Origin: Paenibacillus durus
GTDB taxonomy: Bacteria > Bacillota > Bacilli > Paenibacillales > Paenibacillaceae
Assembly: GCF_000756615.1 (NCBI RefSeq)
Contig: NZ_CP009288.1
Location: forward strand, 4,898,001-4,962,000
Reading direction: 5' to 3'
DNA: 64,000 nucleotides
Below the pieces are notes generated by a model. The model saw nothing but the letters and a program-made list of their open reading frames with translations. It ran no database searches and was not told the origin of the DNA. The translations under genes and the position numbers were made by a program. This document shows, piece after piece, positions 43,845-52,482 of the stretch (positions within the stretch are counted from its first letter, which is position 1; every line of letters starts with the position of its first letter).

Positions 43845-43946
43845 TTAATAGGTCCGCCAATCCTCATCACCGGGAGAGACGAGGGAGGCCCGGATGACAT
43901 AAACAAAAGCGCAAACGAGAACGCCGGCAACTACGCTCATCATCAT
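43845..43946 (-). CDS. 33-residue single-helix membrane peptide
   Basis: A short frame from ATG at 43946 behind AGGGATGGAG: MMMSVVAGVLVCAFVYVIRA followed by SLVSPGDEDWRTY. One membrane helix and an acidic tail. Its site, compact length and dedicated terminator support it as a real small gene; function unknown. Confidence 0.55.
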   Translation of the reverse strand: MMMSVVAGVLVCAFVYVIRASLVSPGDEDWRTY

Positions 43947-44110
43947 CACTCCATCCCTGAATATTAAAGTTTTCGAAAAGGTGCTTTATTATTTTTTATA
44001 TTACCACAAATGCAGTAAAAATGCACCACCGATTGTAACCGCTTACTTTATTTTTTTGTACTGTTTGTCCCTCTACATGCATACATCTTACCATAGACCG
44101 GGAGGCGTAT

Positions 44111-45370
44111 ATGATGACCATAAAAAAGCTAAGCGGCCCTTCTTGGGCCTTGGGACTCGCCGGCTGTATGCTGCTCGTACTGGTTTATCCCGAAGCTTCT
44201 CTTAGCGCCGCCCTGCGGGGAATGGCTATCTGGTGGGATGTGCTGTTCCCGTCGCTCTTTCCTTTCTTCGTCATCTCCGAACTCATGCTCGGCTTCGGAG
44301 TCGTTCACCTGTTCGGCGCTCTATTTGATCCGCTGATGCGCCCGCTGTTCCGCATTCCAGGCAGCGGCGGCTTCGTGCTGGCGATGGGCTATGTGTCCGG
44401 CTATCCGGTCGGAGCCCGGCTGACGGCCAAGCTGCGGGAGCAGAGCTTGCTCACTCGCGTCGAAGGGGAACGGCTTGTGGCTTGTACGACTTCCTCCGAT
44501 CCGATCTTCCTGCTCGGCGCCGTTTCGGTCGGATTTTTTCATAATCCAGCCTTGGGACCCTGCCTGGCGCTGGCCCACTACGGGAGCGGCCTGCTCGTCG
44601 GACTGCTAATGTCCTTTCACGGACGAAGGGAAGAGCGGAGCGCCGCAGCCGGGCAGAAGTCCGCCCCGCTGCGAGGAACGTCCCGATCCCTCAAGCCAGA
44701 GAAGGAGCGTCAGGAAGCGGGCCGTCTCCGCACCGCCTTCGCTTCCATGGCCGAAGCGCGCCGCCGCGACGGGCGGACGCTCGGGGAGCTGCTGAAGGGG
44801 GCGGTGCAATCCTCTCTGCAGCTTATTATTGTCGTAGGAGGGCTCGTTGTATTCTTCACCGTGCTAATGGAACTGCTGAACCGGGCGGGAGTGATGGCCT
44901 TTCTCTTCTCGGTAATCGGGCGGTTTCTTTCGGCTTTAGGTTTTCCCTCGGGGCTGTCCGAGGCGGTAACCAGCGGTTTTTTCGAGGTTACGCTCGGCGC
45001 CAAAGCGGCCGGAACCGCGTCCGCCGCACTCCCCTTCAAGGCCGCCGCCGCCGCGTTCATTCTGTCCTGGGGCGGTCTGTCCGTGCACGCCCAGGTTGCC
45101 AGCATCTGGAACGGAACAGGGCTCCGTTATCTGCCTTTTGCTGCCGCCCGTATTCTGCATGCTTTCCTCTCGGCCGGACTGACGCTGCTTCTCTGGCGGC
45201 CGATGATGGAAGCTTCGCCGGCGCTGGCTCCGCTCTGGATGCCGGGTCCGGCCCTGTACTCACCCGCAGCCGGGTTCATGCTTCTCGCCCTGCTGCTGGC
45301 CGGAACCTTGCTGCTGTCGCTTGCGGCGGCCGCCTCCGGCAGAGTCCTGCGGGTTCTTCTTCGGCGCTGA
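44111..45370 (+). CDS. ylbJ: Sporulation integral membrane protein YlbJ
   Basis: A protein of 419 residues with about nine membrane helices. YlbJ signatures: WWDVLFPSLFPFFVISELMLG, GYVSGYPVGARL, ACTTSSDPIFLLGAVSVGFF. YlbJ is required for spore cortex formation in Bacillus and belongs to the nucleoside transporter-gate-like family. A Lys/Arg-rich loop (about 178-220) is longer than usual. Start ATG 44111 behind GGGAGG. Confidence 0.88.
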   Translation: MMTIKKLSGPSWALGLAGCMLLVLVYPEASLSAALRGMAIWWDVLFPSLFPFFVISELMLGFGVVHLFGALFDPLMRPLFRIPGSGGFVLAMGYVSGYPVGARLTAKLREQSLLTRVEGERLVACTTSSDPIFLLGAVSVGFFHNPALGPCLALAHYGSGLLVGLLMSFHGRREERSAAAGQKSAPLRGTSRSLKPEKERQEAGRLRTAFASMAEARRRDGRTLGELLKGAVQSSLQLIIVVGGLVVFFTVLMELLNRAGVMAFLFSVIGRFLSALGFPSGLSEAVTSGFFEVTLGAKAAGTASAALPFKAAAAAFILSWGGLSVHAQVASIWNGTGLRYLPFAAARILHAFLSAGLTLLLWRPMMEASPALAPLWMPGPALYSPAAGFMLLALLLAGTLLLSLAAAASGRVLRVLLRR

Positions 45371-45515
45371 ACGGCGGAAGGATTGCTCAAAACCGCGTGC
45401 AGCCCAGTAGCGTGCAGCTCGGCAGCGTGCGGCGGAGCAGTACGTGGCCGTTAACCACATGCCATCTCGCTCCGCCCTTCGGGAAAGGCGTTTTCTCCGA
45501 AATTTCCTAAAGAAC

Positions 45516-45552
45516 GGCCGCCTCTCTTGAACGAGGGGTTGCGGCCTTTTTT
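45516..45552 (+). terminator. Terminator of ylbJ
   Basis: GGCCGCCTC ... GAGGGGTTGCGGCC followed by six T. The stem has a small asymmetric bulge. Confidence 0.8.
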
Positions 45553-45647
45553 CCGGGTTTAGTCTTTCCCCCCGTTAAACATTGTTTTCCTAAGCAAGAT
45601 TGATTATGATCGGTGTATGACAGAACCAACAAAGGAGTCTATTCATC

Positions 45648-46451
45648 TTGAGATATTATGTCCTGGACCGTGGCGATCAACTGTCCATTGATCTCAGTCA
45701 GAAGTTTCATAAGCTTGCGGAAGAGCGGGGTCTTCAGCTCGATGCCGAGTCTCCCGAAATCGTAGTGTCCATCGGCGGAGACGGCACAATGCTTCACGCC
45801 TTCCATACCTTTATCGATCGGATTCCCGAGCTCGCCTTCGTGGGCGTCCATACCGGCCATCTTGGCTTCTATGCCGACTGGCAGTGCGAGGAACTCTCCA
45901 CACTGGTCGATTATATGTGCGGAAAGAGCGATCCTGCGCCGCATAAGCCGCGCATCGTCAAATATCCGCTCGTCGAGCTAGAAATCAATAGAAAATCAGG
46001 GACAACTTCGCATATCGCCCTTAACGAGTTCACTCTTAAAGGGGTTGAAGGTACGGTAGTTCTCCAGATCGACATTAACGACGAGACCTTCGAGATGTTC
46101 CGCGGCGACGGCATCTGTGTTTCTACCCCTTCCGGGAGCACAGCCTACAATAAAAGTCTCGGAGGCGCGATGGTTCATCCTTCGATTGAGGCGCTGCAGA
46201 TTGCGGAAATCGCGTCGATTAACAATCGGGTGTTCCGGACGATGGGCTCCCCGCTGCTCCTGCCCAAGCATCACCACTGCGATATTTTCTCCCGGAGAGA
46301 GCAGAGGCTGATGCTGACCGTTGACCATACCAACTATCCTATTGATGATTTGATTTCTGTCAGATGCCAGGTGTCGGAGAAAAAGGTCAGCTTCGCCCGT
46401 TACCGTCCGTTTCCGTTCTGGAAGCGCGTGCGTTCCTCATTCCTGGTGTAG
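45648..46451 (+). CDS. nadK: NAD kinase
   Basis: A protein of 267 residues from TTG at 45648 after AAAGGAG. The signatures are SIGGDGTMLHAF (GGDG loop), LNEFTLKG and STPSGSTAYNKSLGG. It phosphorylates NAD to NADP with ATP or polyphosphate. It stands alone here with its own upstream region. Confidence 0.93.
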   Translation: MRYYVLDRGDQLSIDLSQKFHKLAEERGLQLDAESPEIVVSIGGDGTMLHAFHTFIDRIPELAFVGVHTGHLGFYADWQCEELSTLVDYMCGKSDPAPHKPRIVKYPLVELEINRKSGTTSHIALNEFTLKGVEGTVVLQIDINDETFEMFRGDGICVSTPSGSTAYNKSLGGAMVHPSIEALQIAEIASINNRVFRTMGSPLLLPKHHHCDIFSRREQRLMLTVDHTNYPIDDLISVRCQVSEKKVSFARYRPFPFWKRVRSSFLV

Positions 46452-46549
46452 AGTTCTCGTACATACAGCCGGTGCGCGCCCGTGTGCCGGCTGCCGCCGC
46501 ATGGGCTTTACTTTCGCTTATCAATCTAGCAGGCCTACTATCAAATTGA

Positions 46550-46579
46550 TAGACAGAGTGAGAAACGGGATGGTATAAT
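46550..46579 (+). promoter_or_regulatory. Candidate sigma-A promoter of the CuAO-N protein and protease genes
   Basis: TAGACA, 18 bases, TATAAT about 40 bp before the start at 46621. A GC-rich CAGCCGG/CCGGCTG hairpin lies upstream and may end the nadK transcript. Confidence 0.6.
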
Positions 46580-46620
46580 GAGCCTATTTTACAAATAGTT
46601 ACATATAGAAGGAGAGAAAT

Positions 46621-47814
46621 TTGTTGAAAAAATGGTTCATTATGCTGGGGGTCTTGTTATTGTCCCTGGCTCTTGCGGTCCCCGCGCTCGCCGCGCCCGC
46701 GCCGATCAAGGTTTATATTGACGGCATCCCGGTTTCCTTTTCCTCTGGCTCTCCTTATTTGCAGAACGGCTCCGTTATGGTTCCTTTCCGGGCCGTATTC
46801 GAGAAGCTCGGTTTGAAGGTGGGCTGGGACCCCGCTGGCCGCGTAGTAACCGGGACAAGCCCGGAGCTAAGCTTGAAGCTGACCATTGGCAGCAACCGCG
46901 CCTCGGTCAACAGCGTTATCCGCAAGCTGCCGGCCGCTCCCGTAGAGTCCGGCGGAACCGCTTATGTGCCGCTGCGTTTTATCGGCGAAGCCACCGGCGG
47001 CGGCGTAGTTTGGAACGCGTCCTCAAGAAGCGTCAAAATTACGAGACCCGTATCCAAAACCCAGGATAAAGCGGATATTGTCTCCCTGATCAGCACGCTG
47101 ACGAGCTATTTTAACTCGGAGAATACAGCAGGGATTACCTCTTTGTCCCAGACCGGCTCCGACTTCGCTCTGAGTCTCAGCGCACTTGAACAATCATTCC
47201 GCAATTACGATTTGAAGAGCGAAATCAAAAGCGTCGATATCCTTAGCCTTGAGGCGAACGAAGCTACGGTGGCTACAGTGGAAACCTCCACCCGCATCGG
47301 AGGAGCCTATATTCCGGACACGCAGGACGAGTATATCTATACCCTTGTCCGTAATGGATCATGGAAGGTATCGAATATACAGAAGCTGAAGTCGACTCTT
47401 CTCATAACGCGGGACCAGGGCATGAAGCCCGCTGAAATGCCGCAAAGCAGCGGCACGGCCATTCAGGAATTGCTCAAACGCCATTATCAAAACCTGAACG
47501 ACAAAAATGTAGCCGGAACGCTGTCAACCTTAACTTCTTATGGCGAGGATTATGACAACGCGCAGAAAGCGTCCCTGGAGAATTTCTTCAAGACGAATAA
47601 TCTGGTCTATGCCGTATCCGCTTCAAACGTCTTTTACTACAGTGACAACGAAGCAGCCGTCTATGTCGAGCAGCAGATTACGGATAAGAATGAATCGGCG
47701 TCTTACAACCAAACCCTCATTCTGATTCTAAACAAGTCGGCAGAAGACCTCTGGACCATCAGTGACAGCTACACCGTCTCCGATACAACGGAAGCCGGAA
47801 CAAATAATCCGTAA
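46621..47814 (+). CDS. Secreted protein with copper-amine-oxidase-N (stalk) domain
   Basis: About 397 residues from one of two adjacent TTG codons behind GAAGGAGAG. A signal peptide (LKKWFIMLGVLLLSLALAVPALA) leads to a CuAO-N domain (about 30-140: VYIDGIPVSFSSGSPYLQNG, MVPFRAVFEKLG, YVPLRFIGEATGG). Two NTF2-like segments follow (about 155-265 and 285-390). The CuAO-N domain is a widespread envelope module in Paenibacillus and does not imply amine oxidase activity. It ends 10 bp before the protease gene. Confidence 0.82.
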   Translation: MLKKWFIMLGVLLLSLALAVPALAAPAPIKVYIDGIPVSFSSGSPYLQNGSVMVPFRAVFEKLGLKVGWDPAGRVVTGTSPELSLKLTIGSNRASVNSVIRKLPAAPVESGGTAYVPLRFIGEATGGGVVWNASSRSVKITRPVSKTQDKADIVSLISTLTSYFNSENTAGITSLSQTGSDFALSLSALEQSFRNYDLKSEIKSVDILSLEANEATVATVETSTRIGGAYIPDTQDEYIYTLVRNGSWKVSNIQKLKSTLLITRDQGMKPAEMPQSSGTAIQELLKRHYQNLNDKNVAGTLSTLTSYGEDYDNAQKASLENFFKTNNLVYAVSASNVFYYSDNEAAVYVEQQITDKNESASYNQTLILILNKSAEDLWTISDSYTVSDTTEAGTNNP

Positions 47815-47824
47815 AGGACGTTAT

Positions 47825-49282
47825 ATGATGAGATCATTTAAAAAGTTAACGGCCGCAGCCGCCGGCAGTTGTTTGGCTTTATCGCTTATGCTGTCTCCCG
47901 CCGCTTTTGCCGCCGAAGGCAGCAGTGAAACCGCCAGCCAGACCTCTTCGGAAACTGAGTTGATCAATGAGGTTATGCAGTACATAGAGAACTACAACTT
48001 GACCGGTGCTGACAGGGACGCCCTGATCCGCGCCGCGATCGACGGTATGGTAAACTCGCTTGACGATCCTTACACCCAGTATTTCAGCAGCGAGGAGAGT
48101 AAAGAGCTTCAAAATCAGTTGGCCTTGGATTATGTGGGTATCGGGGTACAATTGGTCTATACGGGTAACGAGCTGTATATCGAACAGATTATGCCCGGAT
48201 CGCCTGCGGAAAGCGCAGGGCTCAAACGCGGGGATACGATTCTGAAGATTAACGGTGTGAAAATCAGCGAGATCAAGAGCGATCCGATCAGCGGAGAGGC
48301 GGGCACCAAGCTCACGCTGCTCATCCAGCGCGGCGGGGTGGCCAAGACTTACACCGTAAAGCGGAGCGAGATCAATTATCCATCCGTTACCGGCAAAATC
48401 GTTGGGCCAAAAATCGCCTATATTTCGCTGAACGGCTTCACAGAGGATTCAGACGAAGAATTTGCGGCCGTACTCAAAAATATGCGCGCGGCGGGAATGA
48501 AATCCATGGTCCTCGATCTCCGGAACAATGGGGGCGGGTACATGGATTCCGCTTATAACATCGCCTCTCAATTCATCGACAAGGGAATCATGATGTATAC
48601 TGCGGACAACACAGGCGAGCTTACTCCAGTTACGATTACGGACGGCGCCAAAATGGATGTGCCCGTGGTTATTTTAACGAACGAATATACTGCCAGCGCT
48701 TCCGAAGCACTGACCGGGGCGCTGCATGATAATCATCTGGCCACCGTTGTCGGTACCAAAACCTTCGGAAAAGCGCGGATTCAAAGCCTGCTGGACCTGT
48801 CGGACGGCGGCCTGCTCAAGCTGACCACGGAACGGTATCTGACTCCAAGCAAAGCCGATTTCAACCATATCGGGCTCTCGCCGGATATTGAGGTAAAAGG
48901 CGAGGCGGCGCAGATCATTACCGCCCTTCAGCTTGCGGGCATGAATTCGATTGAAGCCGCTGGCGACAATCACATTCTCGACGTTGGCGGCACCGCCTTT
49001 GCCGGCAATGTCGGTCTAGTGAAACAGGGCGGTAAAATCTACGCCTCTGCCCGCGTGCTCTCCGCACTTGTAGAAAGCGATCTGTCATGGGATGCCAAGA
49101 ACAAGAAGGTCATCGTGACTACCGGGTCCGGCAAAGCGTTCAGCTTTACCATTTCCTCCAAAGAAGCGCTCTCCCAATACGGAGAGACCTTCATCGCTCT
49201 GGATGCCTTCAAGAAGAAATTTCCGTCCCTGGTCTGGCGCTATAACCAGACGCAAAATCGTTTGACGCTATCCGTAAAATAA
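47825..49282 (+). CDS. Secreted S41-family peptidase (CtpA-like)
   Basis: A protein of 485 residues from ATG at 47825 (AAAGGACG upstream); the frame opens earlier inside the previous gene. Signal peptide, then a helical segment (INEVMQYIENYNL), a PDZ domain (about 95-180: VGIGVQLVYTGNELYIEQI, GDTILKINGV) and the S41 domain with catalytic Ser in NEYTASASEAL and Lys in GTKTFGKARIQ. The last 100 residues are a CuAO-N-like domain (YASARVLSALVESDLSWD), like the upstream gene, so the pair probably works together at the envelope. Confidence 0.87.
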   Translation: MMRSFKKLTAAAAGSCLALSLMLSPAAFAAEGSSETASQTSSETELINEVMQYIENYNLTGADRDALIRAAIDGMVNSLDDPYTQYFSSEESKELQNQLALDYVGIGVQLVYTGNELYIEQIMPGSPAESAGLKRGDTILKINGVKISEIKSDPISGEAGTKLTLLIQRGGVAKTYTVKRSEINYPSVTGKIVGPKIAYISLNGFTEDSDEEFAAVLKNMRAAGMKSMVLDLRNNGGGYMDSAYNIASQFIDKGIMMYTADNTGELTPVTITDGAKMDVPVVILTNEYTASASEALTGALHDNHLATVVGTKTFGKARIQSLLDLSDGGLLKLTTERYLTPSKADFNHIGLSPDIEVKGEAAQIITALQLAGMNSIEAAGDNHILDVGGTAFAGNVGLVKQGGKIYASARVLSALVESDLSWDAKNKKVIVTTGSGKAFSFTISSKEALSQYGETFIALDAFKKKFPSLVWRYNQTQNRLTLSVK

Positions 49283-49314
49283 GGGCTATCATTATCCATT
49301 ATCCGGCCTAAAAC

Positions 49315-49362
49315 AATAAAGGTGACGCCGGCGTTCAGTTGAACGCCGGCGTCACCTTTATT
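49315..49362. terminator. Perfect 23-bp bidirectional terminator
   Basis: AATAAAGGTGACGCC with GGCGTCACCTTTATT, extended through GGCGTTCA/TGAACGCC, loop of 2 bases. The A and T ends fit termination from both convergent genes. Confidence 0.85.
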
Positions 49363-49399
49363 AATGATATCGGCCTTGGGCCACTTAACTTCGAAAGCG

Positions 49400-50074
49400 T
49401 TACGGCTGACCCGCAGGACCTTGGGGCGGCTTCTGCCGAGTATCCTTGGCTTTGGCCTCACGGTTCTGGTGATCCCTGTTTTGGTTCCCCCGCGCCTGAT
49501 TCTCCCAGCCCTGAGCTTCGCGCGCCTGATTCTCACGCGATCCGTTTTTTTTGCCCTGATAATCCTTGTTCCTGTTATCTCTGCTGCGTTCCTTGAACGG
49601 CCTTTCCTTGGGACTAAATTCTCTAACCGGCTGCTCCCGGGAAACCGCCGACTCCGCCTGGAACTTCCTGGAGGATAATTGCGGAATGGCTTCCTTCTTA
49701 GAGAAAGCCTCCTGGGGAGCGGCCTCATTGACGTGAACTTCCTTCGCAGTCTCGCCCGGCTCCTTCATCAGAATGTCCCTGGCACTCGGGTCCTTGGGAG
49801 CATCCTTCAGTTTGCGGAGGACGAAATAAGCACAACCGAAATTGCAATATTCATTGATATAATCGACCAATCCGCAAATCGCCGTATCCCGGTTCACTTT
49901 CGGATGATTATCCCGGTAAAATCCTTTTAGCCGCAGCTGGCTGTAGCCCCAATCGCCGACAATATAGTCGTAGCGGTCAAGCACTTCGCTGTACCTTCCA
50001 CGAAAGCTTTCCGGATTCCAGCCTTCCTTATGATTCACCATGAGCTCGTAGCTTTTGCCGCCTATAATGATCAA
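49400..50074 (-). CDS. yutD: YutD-family protein with long charged tail
   Basis: A protein of 224 residues. The first 95 residues are the YutD domain (YDYIVGDWGYSQLRLKGFY, YINEYCNFGCAYFVLRK). The remaining 125 are low-complexity, rich in Arg, Asn, Gln, Glu and Lys (NRDHQNREAKAKD), unlike the short tail of Bacillus YutD. The tail may be disordered and bind nucleic acid. It is 45 bp downstream of lipA, as in Bacillus. Confidence 0.85.
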   Translation of the reverse strand: MIIIGGKSYELMVNHKEGWNPESFRGRYSEVLDRYDYIVGDWGYSQLRLKGFYRDNHPKVNRDTAICGLVDYINEYCNFGCAYFVLRKLKDAPKDPSARDILMKEPGETAKEVHVNEAAPQEAFSKKEAIPQLSSRKFQAESAVSREQPVREFSPKERPFKERSRDNRNKDYQGKKNGSRENQAREAQGWENQARGNQNRDHQNREAKAKDTRQKPPQGPAGQP

Positions 50075-50119
50075 GCAAGACTCGCCTGCCTTTCACAAAA
50101 AAATATGTTGCGCCAGCGG

Positions 50120-51025
50120 TCAGTTCGCCGCCATGCGTTCCTCGCGGGTCTTCGCGGCCGATTCGACCTGCTCATGCGCATGATAGGAGCTGCGCACGAG
50201 CGGCCCAGCCTCAACGTGGCTAAAGCCCCGCTTCAGTCCCTCTTCCTTCAGCCGTGCAAACTCCTCCGGCGGATAGTATTTGACAACGTCCAAGTGCTGC
50301 GGTGAAGGCTGCAGATATTGGCCCAGCGTAAGGATATCGCAGTCCGCCTCGCGCAAGTCGTCCATCGACTGCAAAATTTCATCCCATTCCTCGCCAACGC
50401 CCAGCATAATACTGGACTTGGTCGGAATGTTCGGCTTCATTTCCTTAGCCCGGCGCAGCAGCTCCAGGGAGCGGCGGTACTTCGCCTTGGCCCGCACCCG
50501 GTCGGACATGCGCTCAACGGTCTCGATATTGTGGTTCAGAATGTCGGGATTACTGTCCATAACAATCTGGAGACTGTCTTGGTCACCGAGGAAATCGGGA
50601 ATAAGCACCTCCACGCTGCACAGCGGGAGGCGTCTGCGGATCGCAGCTACCGTCTCGGCAAAAATCTTCGCTCCGCCGTCCTTCAAATCGTCGCGCGCCA
50701 CGCTCGTTACGACACAGTGCCGCAGCTTCATACCTTCCGCAGCTTCGGCCACCCGTTCCGGCTCCTGAAGATCCAGTTCGGTAGGCATCCCGGTGTTAAC
50801 CGCACAGAAGCGGCAGGCGCGGGTACAAATATCGCCCAGGATCATAAAAGTAGCGGTACGGTTCGCCCAGCATTCGTAAATGTTCGGGCAGCGCGCCTCT
50901 TCGCAGACGGTATGTAAAGTTTTGGAACGCATCATTCCCTTAATATCTTGATAGTTCTCGCCGGTCGTCAGCTTAATCCGAATCCAATCCGGCTTGGGTT
51001 GTTTGGCAATTTCTTTTCTTGTCAT
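50120..51025 (-). CDS. lipA: Lipoyl synthase
   Basis: A protein of 301 residues. It has the auxiliary cluster motif CEEARCPNIYEC (CX4CX5C, about 42-53), the radical SAM motif CTRACRFC (about 68-75) and the C-terminal RSSYHA that ligates the auxiliary cluster. LipA inserts two sulfurs into octanoyl-protein to make lipoyl groups, which AcoC at 56154 requires. It forms the conserved lipA-yutD pair. Confidence 0.95.
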   Translation of the reverse strand: MTRKEIAKQPKPDWIRIKLTTGENYQDIKGMMRSKTLHTVCEEARCPNIYECWANRTATFMILGDICTRACRFCAVNTGMPTELDLQEPERVAEAAEGMKLRHCVVTSVARDDLKDGGAKIFAETVAAIRRRLPLCSVEVLIPDFLGDQDSLQIVMDSNPDILNHNIETVERMSDRVRAKAKYRRSLELLRRAKEMKPNIPTKSSIMLGVGEEWDEILQSMDDLREADCDILTLGQYLQPSPQHLDVVKYYPPEEFARLKEEGLKRGFSHVEAGPLVRSSYHAHEQVESAAKTREERMAAN

Positions 51026-51245
51026 GGTAGTAAACCCCTCTTCCGACTGAATATGAAAAGCTTTAAAGTTACTGCCTTACATTATAACATGCGCCGTAGG
51101 GAAATGCCTGCTTTTGTGAAAGAAGAGTGACAAAATCAATAGCGAGAACGAAATCCTGCGGTATTAAGCATGGATAAAATGCGCGGATTTGTTCAATCTA
51201 AGGTAAAGCGTTAGTTCATACGGAAATGAAAGGAGAACTATTACT

Positions 51246-52403
51246 GTGCCGTTATGGAGCGTAAATACAAGACGGGCACTGCTGTCTCTGTCTGCGGCGG
51301 CCCTGCTGTGGGGGAGCCTTGACAATCCGGCAGCAAACGCCGGGCTTGCCGCCCCGAAGGATACAAAGACAACAGCTGCCCCGGAAAAAAAAGATAAGGC
51401 GGCGGATAAACCGCAAGCCGCTAAAAGCGGCAGTTCTGCCGCCGGTTCACGGAACACCCTCCGTTCTGCCGGCGCTGGAAACGTCTTTGCCGTCCGCCAG
51501 GCGCTATATGATCAAATGAGCGCAGCCACAGGCATTCCTTGGTTCCGTTTTGCCGCCATTGACCAGTACGAGCGTACCCTTGCCAAAAAAAGCAAAGACG
51601 GGAGCGGCGAACCTGAGCGGCTCACCGGAATTCATATCCCGGCGCCGGTGTGGTGCGGACCGCTGAATCCCAACCAGGAGGACACCTCACCGGCTTCGAT
51701 CTCCTTCTTTGGCGGCATTGGCCGCGACGGCTCCGGAGACGGCAAAGCCGTTCCGGAGAACGATCTTGACGCGATGTTCACGATAGCCCGCCACCTGATG
51801 AAATACGGCAATTCCGCCAATGACTTCAGCATTGGCGTCTGGGAGTATTACCACAACCCCCGCGCCTCCCAGCGCATCGCCCAATTCGCGAAGCTGTACG
51901 ATCATTTCGACCGCCTGGATTTGTCGGGCAGCGCCTTTCCGCTCCCGCTCGGCAGCACATATTCCTTCCGCAGCACCTGGGGAACCGGAAGAAGCTGGGG
52001 CGGTGCGCGGATCCATGAAGGCACCGACCTGTTCACGCCCCACGGCGTTACTGTGCGGAGCACCTGCTTCGGCATTGTGGAGACCAAAGGCTGGAACCGT
52101 TACGGCGGCTGGCGGATCGGCATCCGCGACATTGAGAACCGCTACCATTACTACGCCCATCTGTCCGGTTTCGATAAATCGCTGTCCGCAGGAGATATCG
52201 TCATTCCCGGACAGCAACTCGGCTGGGCCGGCAGCTCCGGTTACGGCAAACCGGGCACTCAGGGTAAATTCCCGCCGCATTTGCACTATGGCATATATAA
52301 AGACCGCGGGCTCACAGAATGGGCCTTCGATCCTTATCCGCTGCTGAAGCAGTGGGAGAATGCCGAACGGAAGGCGCTGCATAAGAACAAAAAGGGCCGC
52401 TGA
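51246..52403 (+). CDS. lytH: M23-family peptidase (LytH-like)
   Basis: A protein of 385 residues from GTG at 51246 after AAAGGAG. A signal or anchor segment (about 10-30) leads to a Lys/Ala-rich linker and then a middle domain. The C-terminal M23 domain has the zinc ligands in RIHEGTDLF (HxxxD) and HLHYGIY. LytH is a spore cortex L-Ala-D-Glu endopeptidase in Bacillus and there lies beside lipA/yutD; the divergent placement next to lipA supports the name. Confidence 0.85.
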   Translation: MPLWSVNTRRALLSLSAAALLWGSLDNPAANAGLAAPKDTKTTAAPEKKDKAADKPQAAKSGSSAAGSRNTLRSAGAGNVFAVRQALYDQMSAATGIPWFRFAAIDQYERTLAKKSKDGSGEPERLTGIHIPAPVWCGPLNPNQEDTSPASISFFGGIGRDGSGDGKAVPENDLDAMFTIARHLMKYGNSANDFSIGVWEYYHNPRASQRIAQFAKLYDHFDRLDLSGSAFPLPLGSTYSFRSTWGTGRSWGGARIHEGTDLFTPHGVTVRSTCFGIVETKGWNRYGGWRIGIRDIENRYHYYAHLSGFDKSLSAGDIVIPGQQLGWAGSSGYGKPGTQGKFPPHLHYGIYKDRGLTEWAFDPYPLLKQWENAERKALHKNKKGR

Positions 52404-52482
52404 GGAGAACCCTTATATAGGGCTAGCTGCTGCGCCGTTCTAAGCTGGAGAGAGCATCCGTTTTCCGCCGAAATAGACGGCT

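Noticed and set aside
43599..43967. 122-codon plus-strand frame in the globin-ylbJ gap
   Set aside because: It crosses a terminator hairpin and a Lys-rich AT stretch, with no ribosome-binding site; the 33-residue minus-strand frame fits better.
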